This document shows, piece after piece, positions 9,693 to 18,195 of a stretch of 55,418 nt of DNA. Numbering within the stretch: the stretch's first letter is position 1; each line of letters begins with the position of its first letter. The notes below the pieces were generated by a model, which saw only the letters and a program-made list of their open reading frames with translations, searched no databases and was not told the DNA's origin. This DNA is from Prevotella jejuni. Lineage in GTDB: Bacteria > Bacteroidota > Bacteroidia > Bacteroidales > Bacteroidaceae. The translations under genes were made by a program, and so were the position numbers. The stretch is taken from contig NZ_FZNZ01000026.1 of NCBI RefSeq assembly GCF_900187995.1, positions 1 to 55,418 of the forward strand. The letters run 5' to 3'.

Positions 9693-10736
9693 ATGAGAAA
9701 GTTACTATTAGTTCTTTTCTGTACCGTGTTATTTGGTACATCGGCTTCTGCTCAGAAGAAGTTTTCTGTTTATGCTATAGGCTTTTATAATGTAGAAAAC
9801 TTGTTTGATACAACACATGATGAGGGTAAAAATGACCACGATTTCACACCGACAGGAAGTTACCAGTGGAACGAGATGAAGTATAATCATAAGTTGCATA
9901 ACATGGCATCAGTATTGGCAGAGATGGGTACAGATGTTCTTCCGAATGTTGGTTGTGCGGTTATAGGATTAGCAGAGGTTGAGAACGACCATGTAATGAG
10001 CGACCTCACATCCCAACCAGAGTTATCGGCACGTGGCTATAAGTATGTACATATCGAGGGACCCGACCATCGTGGCATCGATTGTGCACTGATTTATAAT
10101 CCGAAGCTCTTCACTGTAAGAGACACAAAGTTAGTGCCTTACGTATATGATCTACCAAAGGATAGTACTCGTGCGACGCGTGGCTTCCTCACTGTAAGCG
10201 GTACATTGGCAGGCGAACACGTAACGATTGTAGTGTGCCATTTGCCAAGTCGTGGTGCAGGTTCTTACTATCGTGAGTTAGGAGGCAAGCAGGTAAAGGC
10301 ATTGAAGGACTCCCTTCTTCGTGAAGACCCAAAGGTTAAGGTACTTGTGATGGGCGATATGAATGACGACCCAACGAACAAGAGTATACATGAGTGTCTA
10401 TCTGCAAAGGGCGAAATCAGCGAGGTTGGTGCAGGTGACATGTACAACCCATGGTATAACATCCTTGTTAAGGAGGGTACAGGAACCTTGCAGTATCAGG
10501 GTAAGTGGAACCTTTTTGACCAGATAATCATGACTCCTAACTTATTAAATAAGGATGGTAAGAAAGACTTTTCAGAGTTGAAATACTGGAAGAACCAAAT
10601 CTTCCGTCGTGATTATCTATTCCAAGAATCTGGTAAATACAAGGGTAATACCAAGCGAACCACGGCTGGTGGTGTGTGGCTTGACGGTTATTCAGACCAC
10701 TTACCAGTTGTAACTTACTTTGTAAAGCAGCAGTAG
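9693..10736 (+). CDS. Secreted endonuclease/exonuclease/phosphatase family protein
   Basis: A 347-residue protein with a signal peptide (cleavage after ASA, residue 20). The EEP fold motifs are in order: NVENLFD (about 33-39), GLAEVEN with the metal-binding Glu95, HRGIDCALIY, CHLPSRG, GDMNDDP (about 222) and the terminal SDHLPV with the catalytic His. The family includes DNase I, sphingomyelinases and inositol phosphatases. Export to the periplasm or outside, together with the NUC1 nuclease and OB-like lipoproteins nearby, favours a nuclease or nucleotide phosphatase. It is divergently placed to the receptor operon and followed 60 bases later by a DNA glycosylase gene. Confidence 0.85.
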   Translation: MRKLLLVLFCTVLFGTSASAQKKFSVYAIGFYNVENLFDTTHDEGKNDHDFTPTGSYQWNEMKYNHKLHNMASVLAEMGTDVLPNVGCAVIGLAEVENDHVMSDLTSQPELSARGYKYVHIEGPDHRGIDCALIYNPKLFTVRDTKLVPYVYDLPKDSTRATRGFLTVSGTLAGEHVTIVVCHLPSRGAGSYYRELGGKQVKALKDSLLREDPKVKVLVMGDMNDDPTNKSIHECLSAKGEISEVGAGDMYNPWYNILVKEGTGTLQYQGKWNLFDQIIMTPNLLNKDGKKDFSELKYWKNQIFRRDYLFQESGKYKGNTKRTTAGGVWLDGYSDHLPVVTYFVKQQ

Positions 10737-10737
10737 A

Positions 10738-10790
10738 GGTTATTAGGCTTATTATGGCTAATTGCCCCAATAAGCCTTATTGATAATAGT
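10738..10790. repeat. Short R1 repeat stretch
   Basis: The spacer between the EEP and glycosylase genes is made of R1-like units (TTAGGCTTATTATGGCTAATT) and the palindrome AATAAGCCTTATT. Confidence 0.65.
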
Positions 10791-10796
10791 AAGACA

Positions 10797-11381
10797 ATGG
10801 AAATAGAGACACATCCCTTTGAGCCTTGGCTCCCATCGAACGCTAAGTTATTGCTTTTAGGAACTTTTCCACCAGCACCAAAACGGTGGTGTATGGAGTG
10901 GTATTACCCTAATTACACGAATGACATGTGGCGTATCTTTGGTCATATCTTCTTTGGTGATAAGCAGTACTTTGTGGACGAAGAGAATAAAACATATAAG
11001 CTCGACTTACTCAAGCCGTTCTTGAAAGAAAAGGGAATAGCCATCTTCGACACAGCCTTGCGTATCTATCGAACGACAGGTACGGCATCAGATAAAGACT
11101 TAGAAATAGTTGAGCGTGCTGACCTTGATGGCATGCTTCGTTCACTACCTGAGTGTAAGGCTGTGTTAGCTGCTGGTCAGTTGGCGACAACGGTTTTTAC
11201 AGAACATTATGGTATTGATGCGCGAAAGATGAAGATGGGAGATCGCAGGGAGTTTAGCTTTGAGAATCGGACATTATACCTTTACCGTGAGCCAAGTAGT
11301 AGCCGTGCTTATCCGATGAAGGTGGAGAAGAAGGCTGAGTATTACGAAAGGATGTTTAGGGATTTGGGGATATTAGGCTAA
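10797..11381 (+). CDS. Uracil-DNA glycosylase family protein
   Basis: A 194-residue cytosolic protein of the uracil-DNA glycosylase-like superfamily. The LLLLGTFPPAPKRW segment (about 18-31) occupies the place of the catalytic water-activating motif, AVLAAGQLATTVF (about 122-134) matches the central beta strand and helix, and REPSSSRAYPM (about 168-178) matches the DNA-intercalating loop near the C-terminus. The family excises uracil or related bases. The lesion specificity cannot be told from sequence; Bacteroidota homologues are usually annotated only as UDG family. The start is the ATG at 10797, right after the R1 spacer. Confidence 0.75.
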   Translation: MEIETHPFEPWLPSNAKLLLLGTFPPAPKRWCMEWYYPNYTNDMWRIFGHIFFGDKQYFVDEENKTYKLDLLKPFLKEKGIAIFDTALRIYRTTGTASDKDLEIVERADLDGMLRSLPECKAVLAAGQLATTVFTEHYGIDARKMKMGDRREFSFENRTLYLYREPSSSRAYPMKVEKKAEYYERMFRDLGILG

Positions 11382-11625
11382 TAAGGGCAATGGGGCTTAT
11401 ATGTCTAATGGGCCTAATAGGGCTAATAACCCAATGGGGCTTATGGGGCTAATGGGCCTAATAGGGCTAATAACCCAATGGGGCTTATGGGGCTAATGGG
11501 CCTAATAGGGCTAATAACCCAATGGGGCTTGTATGGCTAATGGGCCTAATAGGGCTAATGACCCAATGGGCCTAATAAGGCTGATAGGGCCAATAAGGCT
11601 AATAATCCTAATAATTAAGAATAAT
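11376..11625. repeat. R1 array with 44-base tandem units
   Basis: Between the glycosylase gene and udk. Four tandem units of 44 bases (pattern GGGGCTTATGGGGCTAATGG followed by GCCTAATAGGGCTAATAACCCAAT in two parts) are near-identical, then decay into single R1 units up to 11625. If the genes are cotranscribed the mRNA carries this G-rich array. The array reaches back over the last codons of the glycosylase gene (GGGGATATTAGGC), so it may have altered that protein's C-terminus. Confidence 0.9.
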
Positions 11626-11639
11626 AAAAATCAATCAAG

Positions 11640-12275
11640 ATGAAGGATAAAATAACTATCATTGGCATAGCCGGTGGAACAGGTTCAGGAAAGACCACCG
11701 TAGTAAAGAAAATTGTAGAGAGTCTTCCTCCTCATTATGTGGCTGTTGTACCATTAGATTCATATTACAATGACACGACAGAACTTACCGATGAAGAGCG
11801 TAAGGCAATCAACTTCGACCACCCAGATGCCTTCGACTGGAAATTACTGATTAAGCAGGTCAATGAGCTTCGAGAGGGAAGAGCAGTCGAGCAGCCAACC
11901 TACAGTTATATTCTCAGCAACCGTTTACCAGAGACTATCCATGTAGAACCAAAGCCAGTGATTATCGTTGAGGGTATTATGGCCTTGAGTAACAGACGTC
12001 TACGAGAGATGATGGACCTCAAGATATTCGTTGACTGCGACCCAGACGAGCGTCTTATCCGTAATATTCAGCGTGACACAATCGACCGTGGTCGTACTGT
12101 TTCAATGGTAGTTGAGCGTTATTTAGAGGTGTTGAAGCCTATGCACGAGCAGTTTATAGAGCCAACAAAGCGTTATGCAGATATTATCATCCCGCAAGGA
12201 GGTGAGAATGTGAAGGGTATCAGTATCCTTTGTAAGTATATCGAAGGACTGATGCCAGAAGATAAAGGCGAGTAA
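11640..12275 (+). CDS. udk: Uridine kinase
   Basis: A 211-residue enzyme that phosphorylates uridine and cytidine to UMP and CMP in pyrimidine salvage. The P-loop GGTGSGKTT is at about residues 11-19, followed by the VPLDSYYND segment, NFDHPDAFDW (about 58-67), QPTYSY and the VEGIMAL motif, then a basic lid with RLIRNIQRDTIDRGR (about 138-152). Length is normal. It sits behind the R1 array with a start at ATG 11640. It fits a locus that scavenges nucleic acids, but the spacing gives no proof of cotranscription. Confidence 0.96.
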   Translation: MKDKITIIGIAGGTGSGKTTVVKKIVESLPPHYVAVVPLDSYYNDTTELTDEERKAINFDHPDAFDWKLLIKQVNELREGRAVEQPTYSYILSNRLPETIHVEPKPVIIVEGIMALSNRRLREMMDLKIFVDCDPDERLIRNIQRDTIDRGRTVSMVVERYLEVLKPMHEQFIEPTKRYADIIIPQGGENVKGISILCKYIEGLMPEDKGE

Positions 12276-12308
12276 ATAGCAAGTCAGAGCTTGTTTTTTA
12301 GGGAGATA

Positions 12309-12346
12309 TTGGGCTTATTAGGCTAATAAGGCTAATAAGGCCAATA
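12309..12346. repeat. R1 repeat remnant after udk
   Basis: Four to five R1 units (GGGCTTATTAGGCTAATAAGG and following) between the udk stop and the terminator. Confidence 0.75.
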
Positions 12347-12351
12347 ACAAA

Positions 12352-12400
12352 AAAGATACAGCATTAAAGGGCAAACCCTTTGATGCTGTATCTTTATTAT
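12352..12400. terminator. Bidirectional terminator udk / DUF4293
   Basis: A 20-bp stem (arms 12352-12371 and 12376-12395, one mismatch, loop of four bases) flanked by an A run on the left and TCTTTATTAT on the right. It can stop both udk and the convergent bamD operon. Confidence 0.9.
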
Positions 12401-12414
12401 ATAAGGTGTTAGAT

Positions 12415-12867
12415 TTATCTAATTCTGTCAGCTGCTCTTACCAAGGCCTCATCAGCAAGGATAGCGTGGCGTGCAAGCCACAAGAGGACGAAAGCGACGA
12501 GTGGTAGACAGGCTGCGAACTCAATATGGAAAGTAAAGCCATTCATGGAAATCTGGCTGAACACGCCATAAACCACATACCATCCAATAATCATCAACAT
12601 CGAGAAAGCACAGGCACGAGCCTGACGTTTACGATTATGATAGTCGAAGATAGCAAAGAGGTTGATAGGGCAAGTAACTAAGAGAATAGCAAACAAAGCC
12701 CACACACTAAAGTCTTTACCTCCATTCGCATTGCTTATCCATAGGTTCATCAACGTACTCTCTGTACCCATCCCTTTTGGTTCAAAGCTCCCCACAGGCA
12801 AGCACAGACAAGCAATAGATGCCAGCAATGCCAGAAACAAGAATATTGTTTGTTTCCTTTGTATCAT
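12415..12867 (-). CDS. DUF4293 family membrane protein
   Basis: A 150-residue integral membrane protein with four hydrophobic segments (about 7-25, 55-75, 85-105, 115-135) and a short charged C-terminus. It matches the DUF4293 family, which is confined to Bacteroidota. It is the third gene of a conserved cluster with bamD and the omega-like gene, five bases after the latter. The function is unknown. Confidence 0.85.
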   Translation of the reverse strand: MIQRKQTIFLFLALLASIACLCLPVGSFEPKGMGTESTLMNLWISNANGGKDFSVWALFAILLVTCPINLFAIFDYHNRKRQARACAFSMLMIIGWYVVYGVFSQISMNGFTFHIEFAACLPLVAFVLLWLARHAILADEALVRAADRIR

Positions 12868-12872
12868 AGTTT

Positions 12873-13214
12873 TTAATATTCTTCCTCGTTCAGAGCATCC
12901 TTAGAAGGGTCGCGCCAATAAACGTCACCATCCAAAAACTCCTCTGTAGCCAACAGTGTTGGCTTAGGCAGTTTCTCGTAATAACGGCTAATCTCAATCT
13001 GCTCACGGTTCTCGAAAACCTCGTCAAGAGAATCGTTATAAGAAGCAAACTCAGCAAGTTTCTTACTCAAGTCCTGCTTTATTTCAACCGAGATCTGGTT
13101 TGCTCTCTTTGCTATGATAGCAACACTTTCATAGATGTTACCAGTATCTTTCCACAACTCCTGAACATCTCGGGTTACCGTATTTGACGGTGCTTTTGAC
13201 TTCTTGTAATCCAT
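12873..13214 (-). CDS. Omega-like RNA polymerase subunit (Rpb6/RpoZ family)
   Basis: A 113-residue protein starting MDYKKSKAPSNTVTRDV. The segment TGNIYESVAIIAKRANQIS (about 26-44) matches the omega/Rpb6 core helix, and KLAEFASYNDSLDEVFENREQIEISRYYE follows; the acidic C-terminal tail is typical for Bacteroidota. Members are annotated as DNA-directed RNA polymerase subunit omega. It follows bamD by 34 bases and precedes DUF4293 by five, an arrangement common in the phylum. Confidence 0.82.
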   Translation of the reverse strand: MDYKKSKAPSNTVTRDVQELWKDTGNIYESVAIIAKRANQISVEIKQDLSKKLAEFASYNDSLDEVFENREQIEISRYYEKLPKPTLLATEEFLDGDVYWRDPSKDALNEEEY

Positions 13215-13248
13215 TCTAATTGTCTATATTTTATAAGTCTGTTATTCT

Positions 13249-14073
13249 TTAATCTTTTGTAATCTGCTTACACTTCTTGATATATTCCTCAGCTGTCTTG
13301 CGCTCCTTTGACTCTGGGTACTCATTGATAAATCCGTAGCACTCGTCTTCGGCATCTTGGAAACGTTGAACCTTCTTCTCCTCGACACTCATCTGCGCCA
13401 GTTCAAACTTGCTCTTCATAACGAGTATGGCGAATTTCTCACGTAAGTCGCTATAAGGATAGTCGTTCAGAGCGTTTTGTGCTGTGATGATGCAAGCCTC
13501 ATAGTTGTTACCGCCACTGGTACAGTTACCAAAGTAAGAGCCAAGATTATAGTATAACTTTGCATTAAGATACTCCTTACGAACGAGCTTGTCTTGTAAG
13601 GCGAAGAGTCGCTGTTGGGCCGTTCCTTTCATTTTACCATTAGGGTAGATGTCCAAATACTCTTGGAAGGCAGCAATCGCAGCGATGGTAGGTGTCTGGT
13701 CAAGACGTGGCTCTGGTGTACCCTCGAAAAGACTTTGTCCGATGTAGAACGATGCCATCTCAGCATATTGTCCACGTGGATAGGTCTGGTAATACTTCTT
13801 AAATGTCTCAGAAGCAGCCTGATAGTCTTTCAGTCCATACTCCGCCATAGCCAGCATATAAAGACATTCTTGCGCATTATCCGTACCTTTTTCAACCATT
13901 ACAAGGTCTTGCAAGAGAGGAACGGCAAAGCCATATTTCCCCTTTGCAAAGCATTCCTTTGCAAATTCGTATTTATAGGCATTGTTCGTAGTCTTATAGA
14001 CTTTATTATATTCCTGAGCACAACTGGTCAGGAGTAAGGCAGCGCAAATGCCAACGAAAATTCTTTTCTTCAT
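13249..14073 (-). CDS. bamD: Outer-membrane assembly lipoprotein BamD
   Basis: A 274-residue lipoprotein from the ATG at 14071-14073, which places the signal (LLLTSC, lipobox Cys18) at the N-terminus; the open frame runs further upstream without a signal. TPR-like helices follow, with YNKVYKTTNNAYKYEFAKECF, YMLAMAEYGLKDYQAASETFKKYYQTYPRG and a last repeat near 230-260, as in YfiO/BamD. It belongs to the BAM complex that inserts barrels such as those of this window's receptor and porin. The promoter lies at 14091-14098. Confidence 0.9.
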   Translation of the reverse strand: MKKRIFVGICAALLLTSCAQEYNKVYKTTNNAYKYEFAKECFAKGKYGFAVPLLQDLVMVEKGTDNAQECLYMLAMAEYGLKDYQAASETFKKYYQTYPRGQYAEMASFYIGQSLFEGTPEPRLDQTPTIAAIAAFQEYLDIYPNGKMKGTAQQRLFALQDKLVRKEYLNAKLYYNLGSYFGNCTSGGNNYEACIITAQNALNDYPYSDLREKFAILVMKSKFELAQMSVEEKKVQRFQDAEDECYGFINEYPESKERKTAEEYIKKCKQITKD

Positions 14074-14090
14074 AATTTGACTTTGAACTG

Positions 14091-14098
14091 CAAAGTTA
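14091..14098 (-). promoter_or_regulatory. -7 box of the bamD operon
   Basis: TAACTTTG on the minus strand, an exact fit to TAnnTTTG, 18 bases before the bamD start codon. Confidence 0.75.
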
Positions 14099-14181
14099 CA
14101 TATTATTCTATAAATACGCAAAGGAGGTATGCTTTTTTATCATAAAATCACTATTAATTGTATATTATCAGCGATTTTTTA

Positions 14182-14189
14182 TATCTTTG
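14182..14189 (+). promoter_or_regulatory. -7 box of uvrB
   Basis: TATCTTTG matches TAnnTTTG, 34 bases before the uvrB ATG. A TTG triplet at 14158-14160 could serve as the -33 element. Confidence 0.75.
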
Positions 14190-14222
14190 CAAGCAAAGAT
14201 TGATTCACTTGACGTGTAGGAA

Positions 14223-16268
14223 ATGAACTTCAAACTAACATCGAAATATAAGCCGACAGGCGACCAACCAGAAGCAATAAAGGAACTAACAGACGGACTG
14301 GAGCGTGGCGATAAGAGCCAAGTGCTCTTGGGTGTGACGGGTTCGGGTAAGACCTTCACCGTTGCCAACGTCATTGCAAATGTCAATAAGCCAACACTTA
14401 TCTTGTCGCATAACAAGACCTTGGCTGCACAGCTTTATGAGGAGATGAAAGGATTCTTCCCTGATAATGCTGTGGAGTATTATGTCTCTTATTATGACTA
14501 CTATCAGCCTGAGGCTTATATGCCTGTGACAGACACCTACATAGAGAAGGACTTGGCTATTAATGACGAGATTGATAAGCTCAGACTGTCTGCCGTATCT
14601 TCTTTATTGTCAGGTCGTAAGGACGTGATCGTCGTGTCTTCCGTCTCATGTATCTATGGTATGGGAGCACCAGTAGCGATGAAAGAGAACGTCATCTCCG
14701 TTAAGAAGGGTCAAGTCATTGACCGTAATGATTTCTTACGTCGCTTGGTAGATGCACTCTACATGCGTAACGACATCGAACTACAGCGTGGTAACTTCCG
14801 TGTGAAGGGCGATACTGTCGACATAGCGATGGCTTATAACGACAATGTCCTGCGTATCACGTGGTGGGATGATGAGATTGACTCTATCGAGGAGGTGGAT
14901 GCTGTCGACTTCCACCGCCTTGCCACCTTCGATGCCTACGAGGTCTACCCTGCCAATCTCTTTGTTACATCTAAGGAGCAGACCGAAGGGGCGATCCGTC
15001 AGATACAAGATGACTTAGTGAAACAGGTTGACTTCTTCAACGAGGTTGGCGACCATATCAAGGCACAACGTATCAAGGAACGAGTAGAGTATGACATTGA
15101 GATGATTAAGGAACTCGGTCATTGTTCGGGTATCGAGAACTATTCTCGCTATTTCGATGGGCGTGAGGCGGGTATGCGACCTTACTGTTTGCTCGACTTC
15201 TTCCCGCAGGATTACCTCATGGTGATTGATGAGAGCCATGTTAGCGTACCGCAGATTTCAGCGATGTATGGCGGCGACCGTGCGCGAAAGAAGAATCTTG
15301 TGGAATATGGTTTCCGTCTTCCTGCTGCCTTCGACAACCGTCCGTTGCGTTTTGAGGAGTTCCATAGCCTCATTCATCAGATTATCTATGTGTCAGCCAC
15401 ACCAGCCGACTTCGAGTTAGCTGAGTCTGAGGGCGTTGTCGTTGAACAGCTCATTCGTCCGACGGGACTGCTCGATCCGGAGATTGAGGTGCGTCCTTCT
15501 GAAAATCAGATAGACGACCTTATGAACGAAATCGTTATCCGTGCCGAGAAAGAAGAGCGTGTCCTCGTGACGACACTGACCAAGCGTATGGCCGAGGAGC
15601 TTACCGAATACCTGCTGAACCATGATATCCGAACGGCTTACATCCATAGTGATGTGGCCAGTTTGGACCGTATTAAGATTATCAACGACCTCCGTGCGGG
15701 TATTTATGATGTCCTTGTGGGTGTCAACCTACTACGTGAGGGATTAGACCTACCAGAGGTTTCCTTGGTGGCCATCCTTGATGCCGATAAAGAGGGATTT
15801 CTCCGTAGTCATAGAAGTCTGACGCAGACGGCCGGACGTGCAGCACGTAACGTACATGGAAAGGTGATTATGTATGCCGATACCATTACGGAGAGCATGC
15901 AGAAGACCATCGACGAGACCTTACGTAGGCGTACGAAACAGCTGAAATACAATGAAGAAAATCATATCACACCACAGCAAATCGTTAAGGCTATTAAGGG
16001 TACGCTGCCAGTGGGTGGTGAGACGAATGTCACCTCACAGACCGCTTCTATCAGTAAGAATATAGGACAAGCCTACGTCGAGCCTAATGATGATATCCTA
16101 TATGCTGCCGACCCAATTGTTGCGAAGATGAGTAAGGCACAGTTGGAGAAGAGTATTGCCAACACAACTGCCCTTATGAAGCAGGCAGCAAAAGACCTCG
16201 ACTTCCTCCAAGCAGCGCAGTATCGTGACGAGATTATCCGTCTACAAAAGGAGTTGGAAGCCAAGTAA
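14223..16268 (+). CDS. uvrB: Excinuclease ABC subunit B
   Basis: A 681-residue DNA-damage recognition helicase-like subunit of nucleotide excision repair. Visible motifs: P-loop GVTGSGKTFTVAN (about 38-50), the YYDYYQPEAY beta-hairpin (about 92-101) that locks the damaged strand, VIDESHVSVPQI (Walker B, about 335), the SATPADFE motif, NLLREGLDLPE and QTAGRAARN (motif VI), and a C-terminal UVR coiled-coil (about 637-680) that binds UvrC. The start ATG follows a TAnnTTTG promoter. It is divergent from bamD and followed by a 696-base repeat-bearing spacer. Confidence 0.98.
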   Translation: MNFKLTSKYKPTGDQPEAIKELTDGLERGDKSQVLLGVTGSGKTFTVANVIANVNKPTLILSHNKTLAAQLYEEMKGFFPDNAVEYYVSYYDYYQPEAYMPVTDTYIEKDLAINDEIDKLRLSAVSSLLSGRKDVIVVSSVSCIYGMGAPVAMKENVISVKKGQVIDRNDFLRRLVDALYMRNDIELQRGNFRVKGDTVDIAMAYNDNVLRITWWDDEIDSIEEVDAVDFHRLATFDAYEVYPANLFVTSKEQTEGAIRQIQDDLVKQVDFFNEVGDHIKAQRIKERVEYDIEMIKELGHCSGIENYSRYFDGREAGMRPYCLLDFFPQDYLMVIDESHVSVPQISAMYGGDRARKKNLVEYGFRLPAAFDNRPLRFEEFHSLIHQIIYVSATPADFELAESEGVVVEQLIRPTGLLDPEIEVRPSENQIDDLMNEIVIRAEKEERVLVTTLTKRMAEELTEYLLNHDIRTAYIHSDVASLDRIKIINDLRAGIYDVLVGVNLLREGLDLPEVSLVAILDADKEGFLRSHRSLTQTAGRAARNVHGKVIMYADTITESMQKTIDETLRRRTKQLKYNEENHITPQQIVKAIKGTLPVGGETNVTSQTASISKNIGQAYVEPNDDILYAADPIVAKMSKAQLEKSIANTTALMKQAAKDLDFLQAAQYRDEIIRLQKELEAK

Positions 16269-16354
16269 TGTATCGACTTTTACGTGATGTGTAGAGCGAA
16301 AAAATTTCTAAACGATTCTCTATTGTGTCTGAACGTGTCGTTGTCATGGGTAAC

Positions 16355-16504
16355 TTCTTCCCCAACCTCTCCCTAACAGGGAACAGCGTAACCGCCGTGG
16401 TGCCCCCTATAAGATAGCGGATAAAAGAAGAAAGAACGGTGAATGTGTGTGTGGAAATTGTAAGGATATTTTGTTAATCACATTCCTCTCATTTCGAAGA
16501 GAGG
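16355..16504. repeat. R4-like fragments after uvrB
   Basis: Two pieces with R4 character: CCCCAACCTCTCCCTAACAG with AGGGA at 16359-16383, and the palindrome CCTCTCATTTCGAAGAGAGG at 16485-16504. Both match the family best seen at 42068-42125. Confidence 0.55.
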
Positions 16505-16516
16505 CCAGAGATGGGG

Positions 16517-16712
16517 TAAGAAGACGCCCTTCTCCGTTTAAGAACATGCCCTTCTTGCATTAAGAAAACGCCCTTCTTGATGCAAGAAGGGCATGTTCTT
16601 AAATGCAGTTTGTAATGTATTGTCTTGCTGTGTGTTATGAGTTTGTTTCTATGCTGTATGCTTCTCCTATGTTGCGGGTGTTTGGTTTGGATCTATGTAA
16701 TGATTTTTTACG
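16517..16712. repeat. R2 element, copy 2
   Basis: The core contains a perfect 24-bp inverted repeat (16537-16560 with 16580-16603) around a further AACGCCCTTCTTG unit. CAGTTTGTAATG follows, and the box CTATGTAATGATTTTTTACG is at 16693-16712. This is the strongest hairpin of the family. Confidence 0.85.
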
Positions 16713-16921
16713 ATATTATTGACGTTCCTGAAGTATGAAGAGAGCATCGTGCTTGCCCCATGAATGACACTGAAAGAAATAGAGGATAGTTTTCCTTTCC
16801 CATAGAAAAACCAGCATTAAGACTCATGGAAAAGCGGATGAAGCCTATAAATCAATAGCAGAAAGCAATAAAAAAAAGATAAAAACTTATCGAAAGGTTC
16901 GATAAAGCAAACAATAATTTG

Positions 16922-16929
16922 TATCTTTG
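16922..16929 (+). promoter_or_regulatory. -7 box of the DUF4468 operon
   Basis: TATCTTTG, 36 bases before the ATG at 16965. It probably drives the run of tightly spaced genes 16965 to 21561. Confidence 0.7.
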
Positions 16930-16964
16930 CTTGTTAAATTATCATTAGATAAAAGTTTGTGATT

Positions 16965-17918
16965 ATGAAGAGAACGTTGATATTCCTATTTCTGTGTATC
17001 CCTTTGATGGCTTTGGCACAGACCACACTGACCCCAGAACAGAAGTTAGAGCAGGCACAGCGCCAGTTAGAAGAGGCTAAAGCTGCTTTGGAACAGGCTA
17101 AGGCTGATGCTGCAAAAGCCAAGGCTGAGGCTGAAGCCAAGGCCAAGAAAGAGGCTGAGGACAAGGCGAAAGCAAGCGAAGTGGAGAAGAAGATTGCTGA
17201 GATGAACGCTGAGGCTGAACGCTTGAGTCGTGAGGCTGCTGCACTGCGTGAGGCTGCTAATAAGGCACAGACGGGTACGAAGACTACTACGCCGAAGGCA
17301 AATACTGCCACAAACACGGTGGGTAATACGACGTCTGACGCATGGGTCGTTCCGACAACAGCTGCCACAGCGGCCGTGCGTACGAAGAATGTGGACACAG
17401 ATAGCAAGGCTAACAAGGACATTTATCTACAGAAAGGACTCATACCAGAGGTCAACGGACAAGTGATGTGGACGGAGACAATAAGTGTGCCGGGCGCTAC
17501 TGCTGACGAACTCTACGATAAGGCTTTTGCTTATCTGACGGCTTTGACGCAGGATAAAAACCAGTTAGAGGGTAGTAAGGTGGCCTTGGTTAATAAGGGA
17601 GAGCATAGCATTGTGGCCACAATACGTGAGAAGTTAATCTTCTCTTCTTCGTTCCTTTCACTCGACTTCACCCAGTTTAATTATGTCTTGCAGGCTACCT
17701 GCCATGACGGAGAGGCTACGCTGACGATGAACCGTCTGACTTATCGCTATGATGTTCAGGGTAATGTGTCTGACTTGTCAGCAGAGCAATGGATTACAGA
17801 TAAGTATGCTGTGAACAAAAAACATACTCGTCTCTTACCTGTATCAGGTAAGTTTCGTCGTGCAACGGTCGACCGTAAGAACGCAATCTTTGATGGTTTT
17901 GCACAGGCTTTGAAGTAG
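16965..17918 (+). CDS. Exported coiled-coil protein with DUF4468 domain
   Basis: A 317-residue exported protein; the ATG at 16965 is preferred over an in-frame GTG at 16959 because it gives a clean signal peptide (cleavage after ALA, residue 18). Residues about 22-105 are an Ala/Glu/Lys-rich coiled coil with repeated AKAEAEAKAKKEAE character, then a Thr/Ala linker. Residues about 160-255 match DUF4468 (GQVMWTETISVPGATADELYDKAFAYL). Bacteroidota use this domain in exported proteins of unknown role. It opens an apparent operon with a small membrane protein and a porin-like barrel, hinting at an envelope function. Confidence 0.75.
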   Translation: MKRTLIFLFLCIPLMALAQTTLTPEQKLEQAQRQLEEAKAALEQAKADAAKAKAEAEAKAKKEAEDKAKASEVEKKIAEMNAEAERLSREAAALREAANKAQTGTKTTTPKANTATNTVGNTTSDAWVVPTTAATAAVRTKNVDTDSKANKDIYLQKGLIPEVNGQVMWTETISVPGATADELYDKAFAYLTALTQDKNQLEGSKVALVNKGEHSIVATIREKLIFSSSFLSLDFTQFNYVLQATCHDGEATLTMNRLTYRYDVQGNVSDLSAEQWITDKYAVNKKHTRLLPVSGKFRRATVDRKNAIFDGFAQALK

Positions 17919-17964
17919 TCTGTATGCAAGACATCACTTAATGAAATTAGAATACAGATAGAAA

Positions 17965-18195
17965 ATGGAAATAGAAAACAGTACGGCACGACGTCCAGAA
18001 CACCGACGTCGTAAAAAAGAAATCAACGACAGGTTCCTACCTATCCGTCAATGGCTTAACATCATCTTCATGGTTGGGGCCGTTGTGGGCGTGGCTGTCT
18101 ATCTACTTGCCGATACAAACACACCCGGTATAATAATAATTCTTGCATCGATGGTCTTTAAGATGATCGAAAGCCTACTCCGTTTTATTCGTTAA
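17965..18195 (+). CDS. Small two-helix membrane protein
   Basis: A 76-residue protein with a basic N-terminus (RRPEHRRRKKE) and two hydrophobic helices (about 30-48 and 53-70). Its stop codon abuts the ATG of the following porin-like gene, so translation is likely coupled. Similar short proteins lie beside Porin_10-like genes in Bacteroidota. Function unknown. Confidence 0.75.
   Translation: MEIENSTARRPEHRRRKKEINDRFLPIRQWLNIIFMVGAVVGVAVYLLADTNTPGIIIILASMVFKMIESLLRFIR

Noticed and set aside
11376..11625. Attachment or integration site beside udk
   Set aside because: Tandem units without flanking integrase, tRNA or direct-repeat ends; slippage explains the array.
16959..16964. GTG start for the DUF4468 gene
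   Set aside because: The ATG two codons later gives the standard signal peptide start (MKRTLIF) and the better distance from the -7 box.
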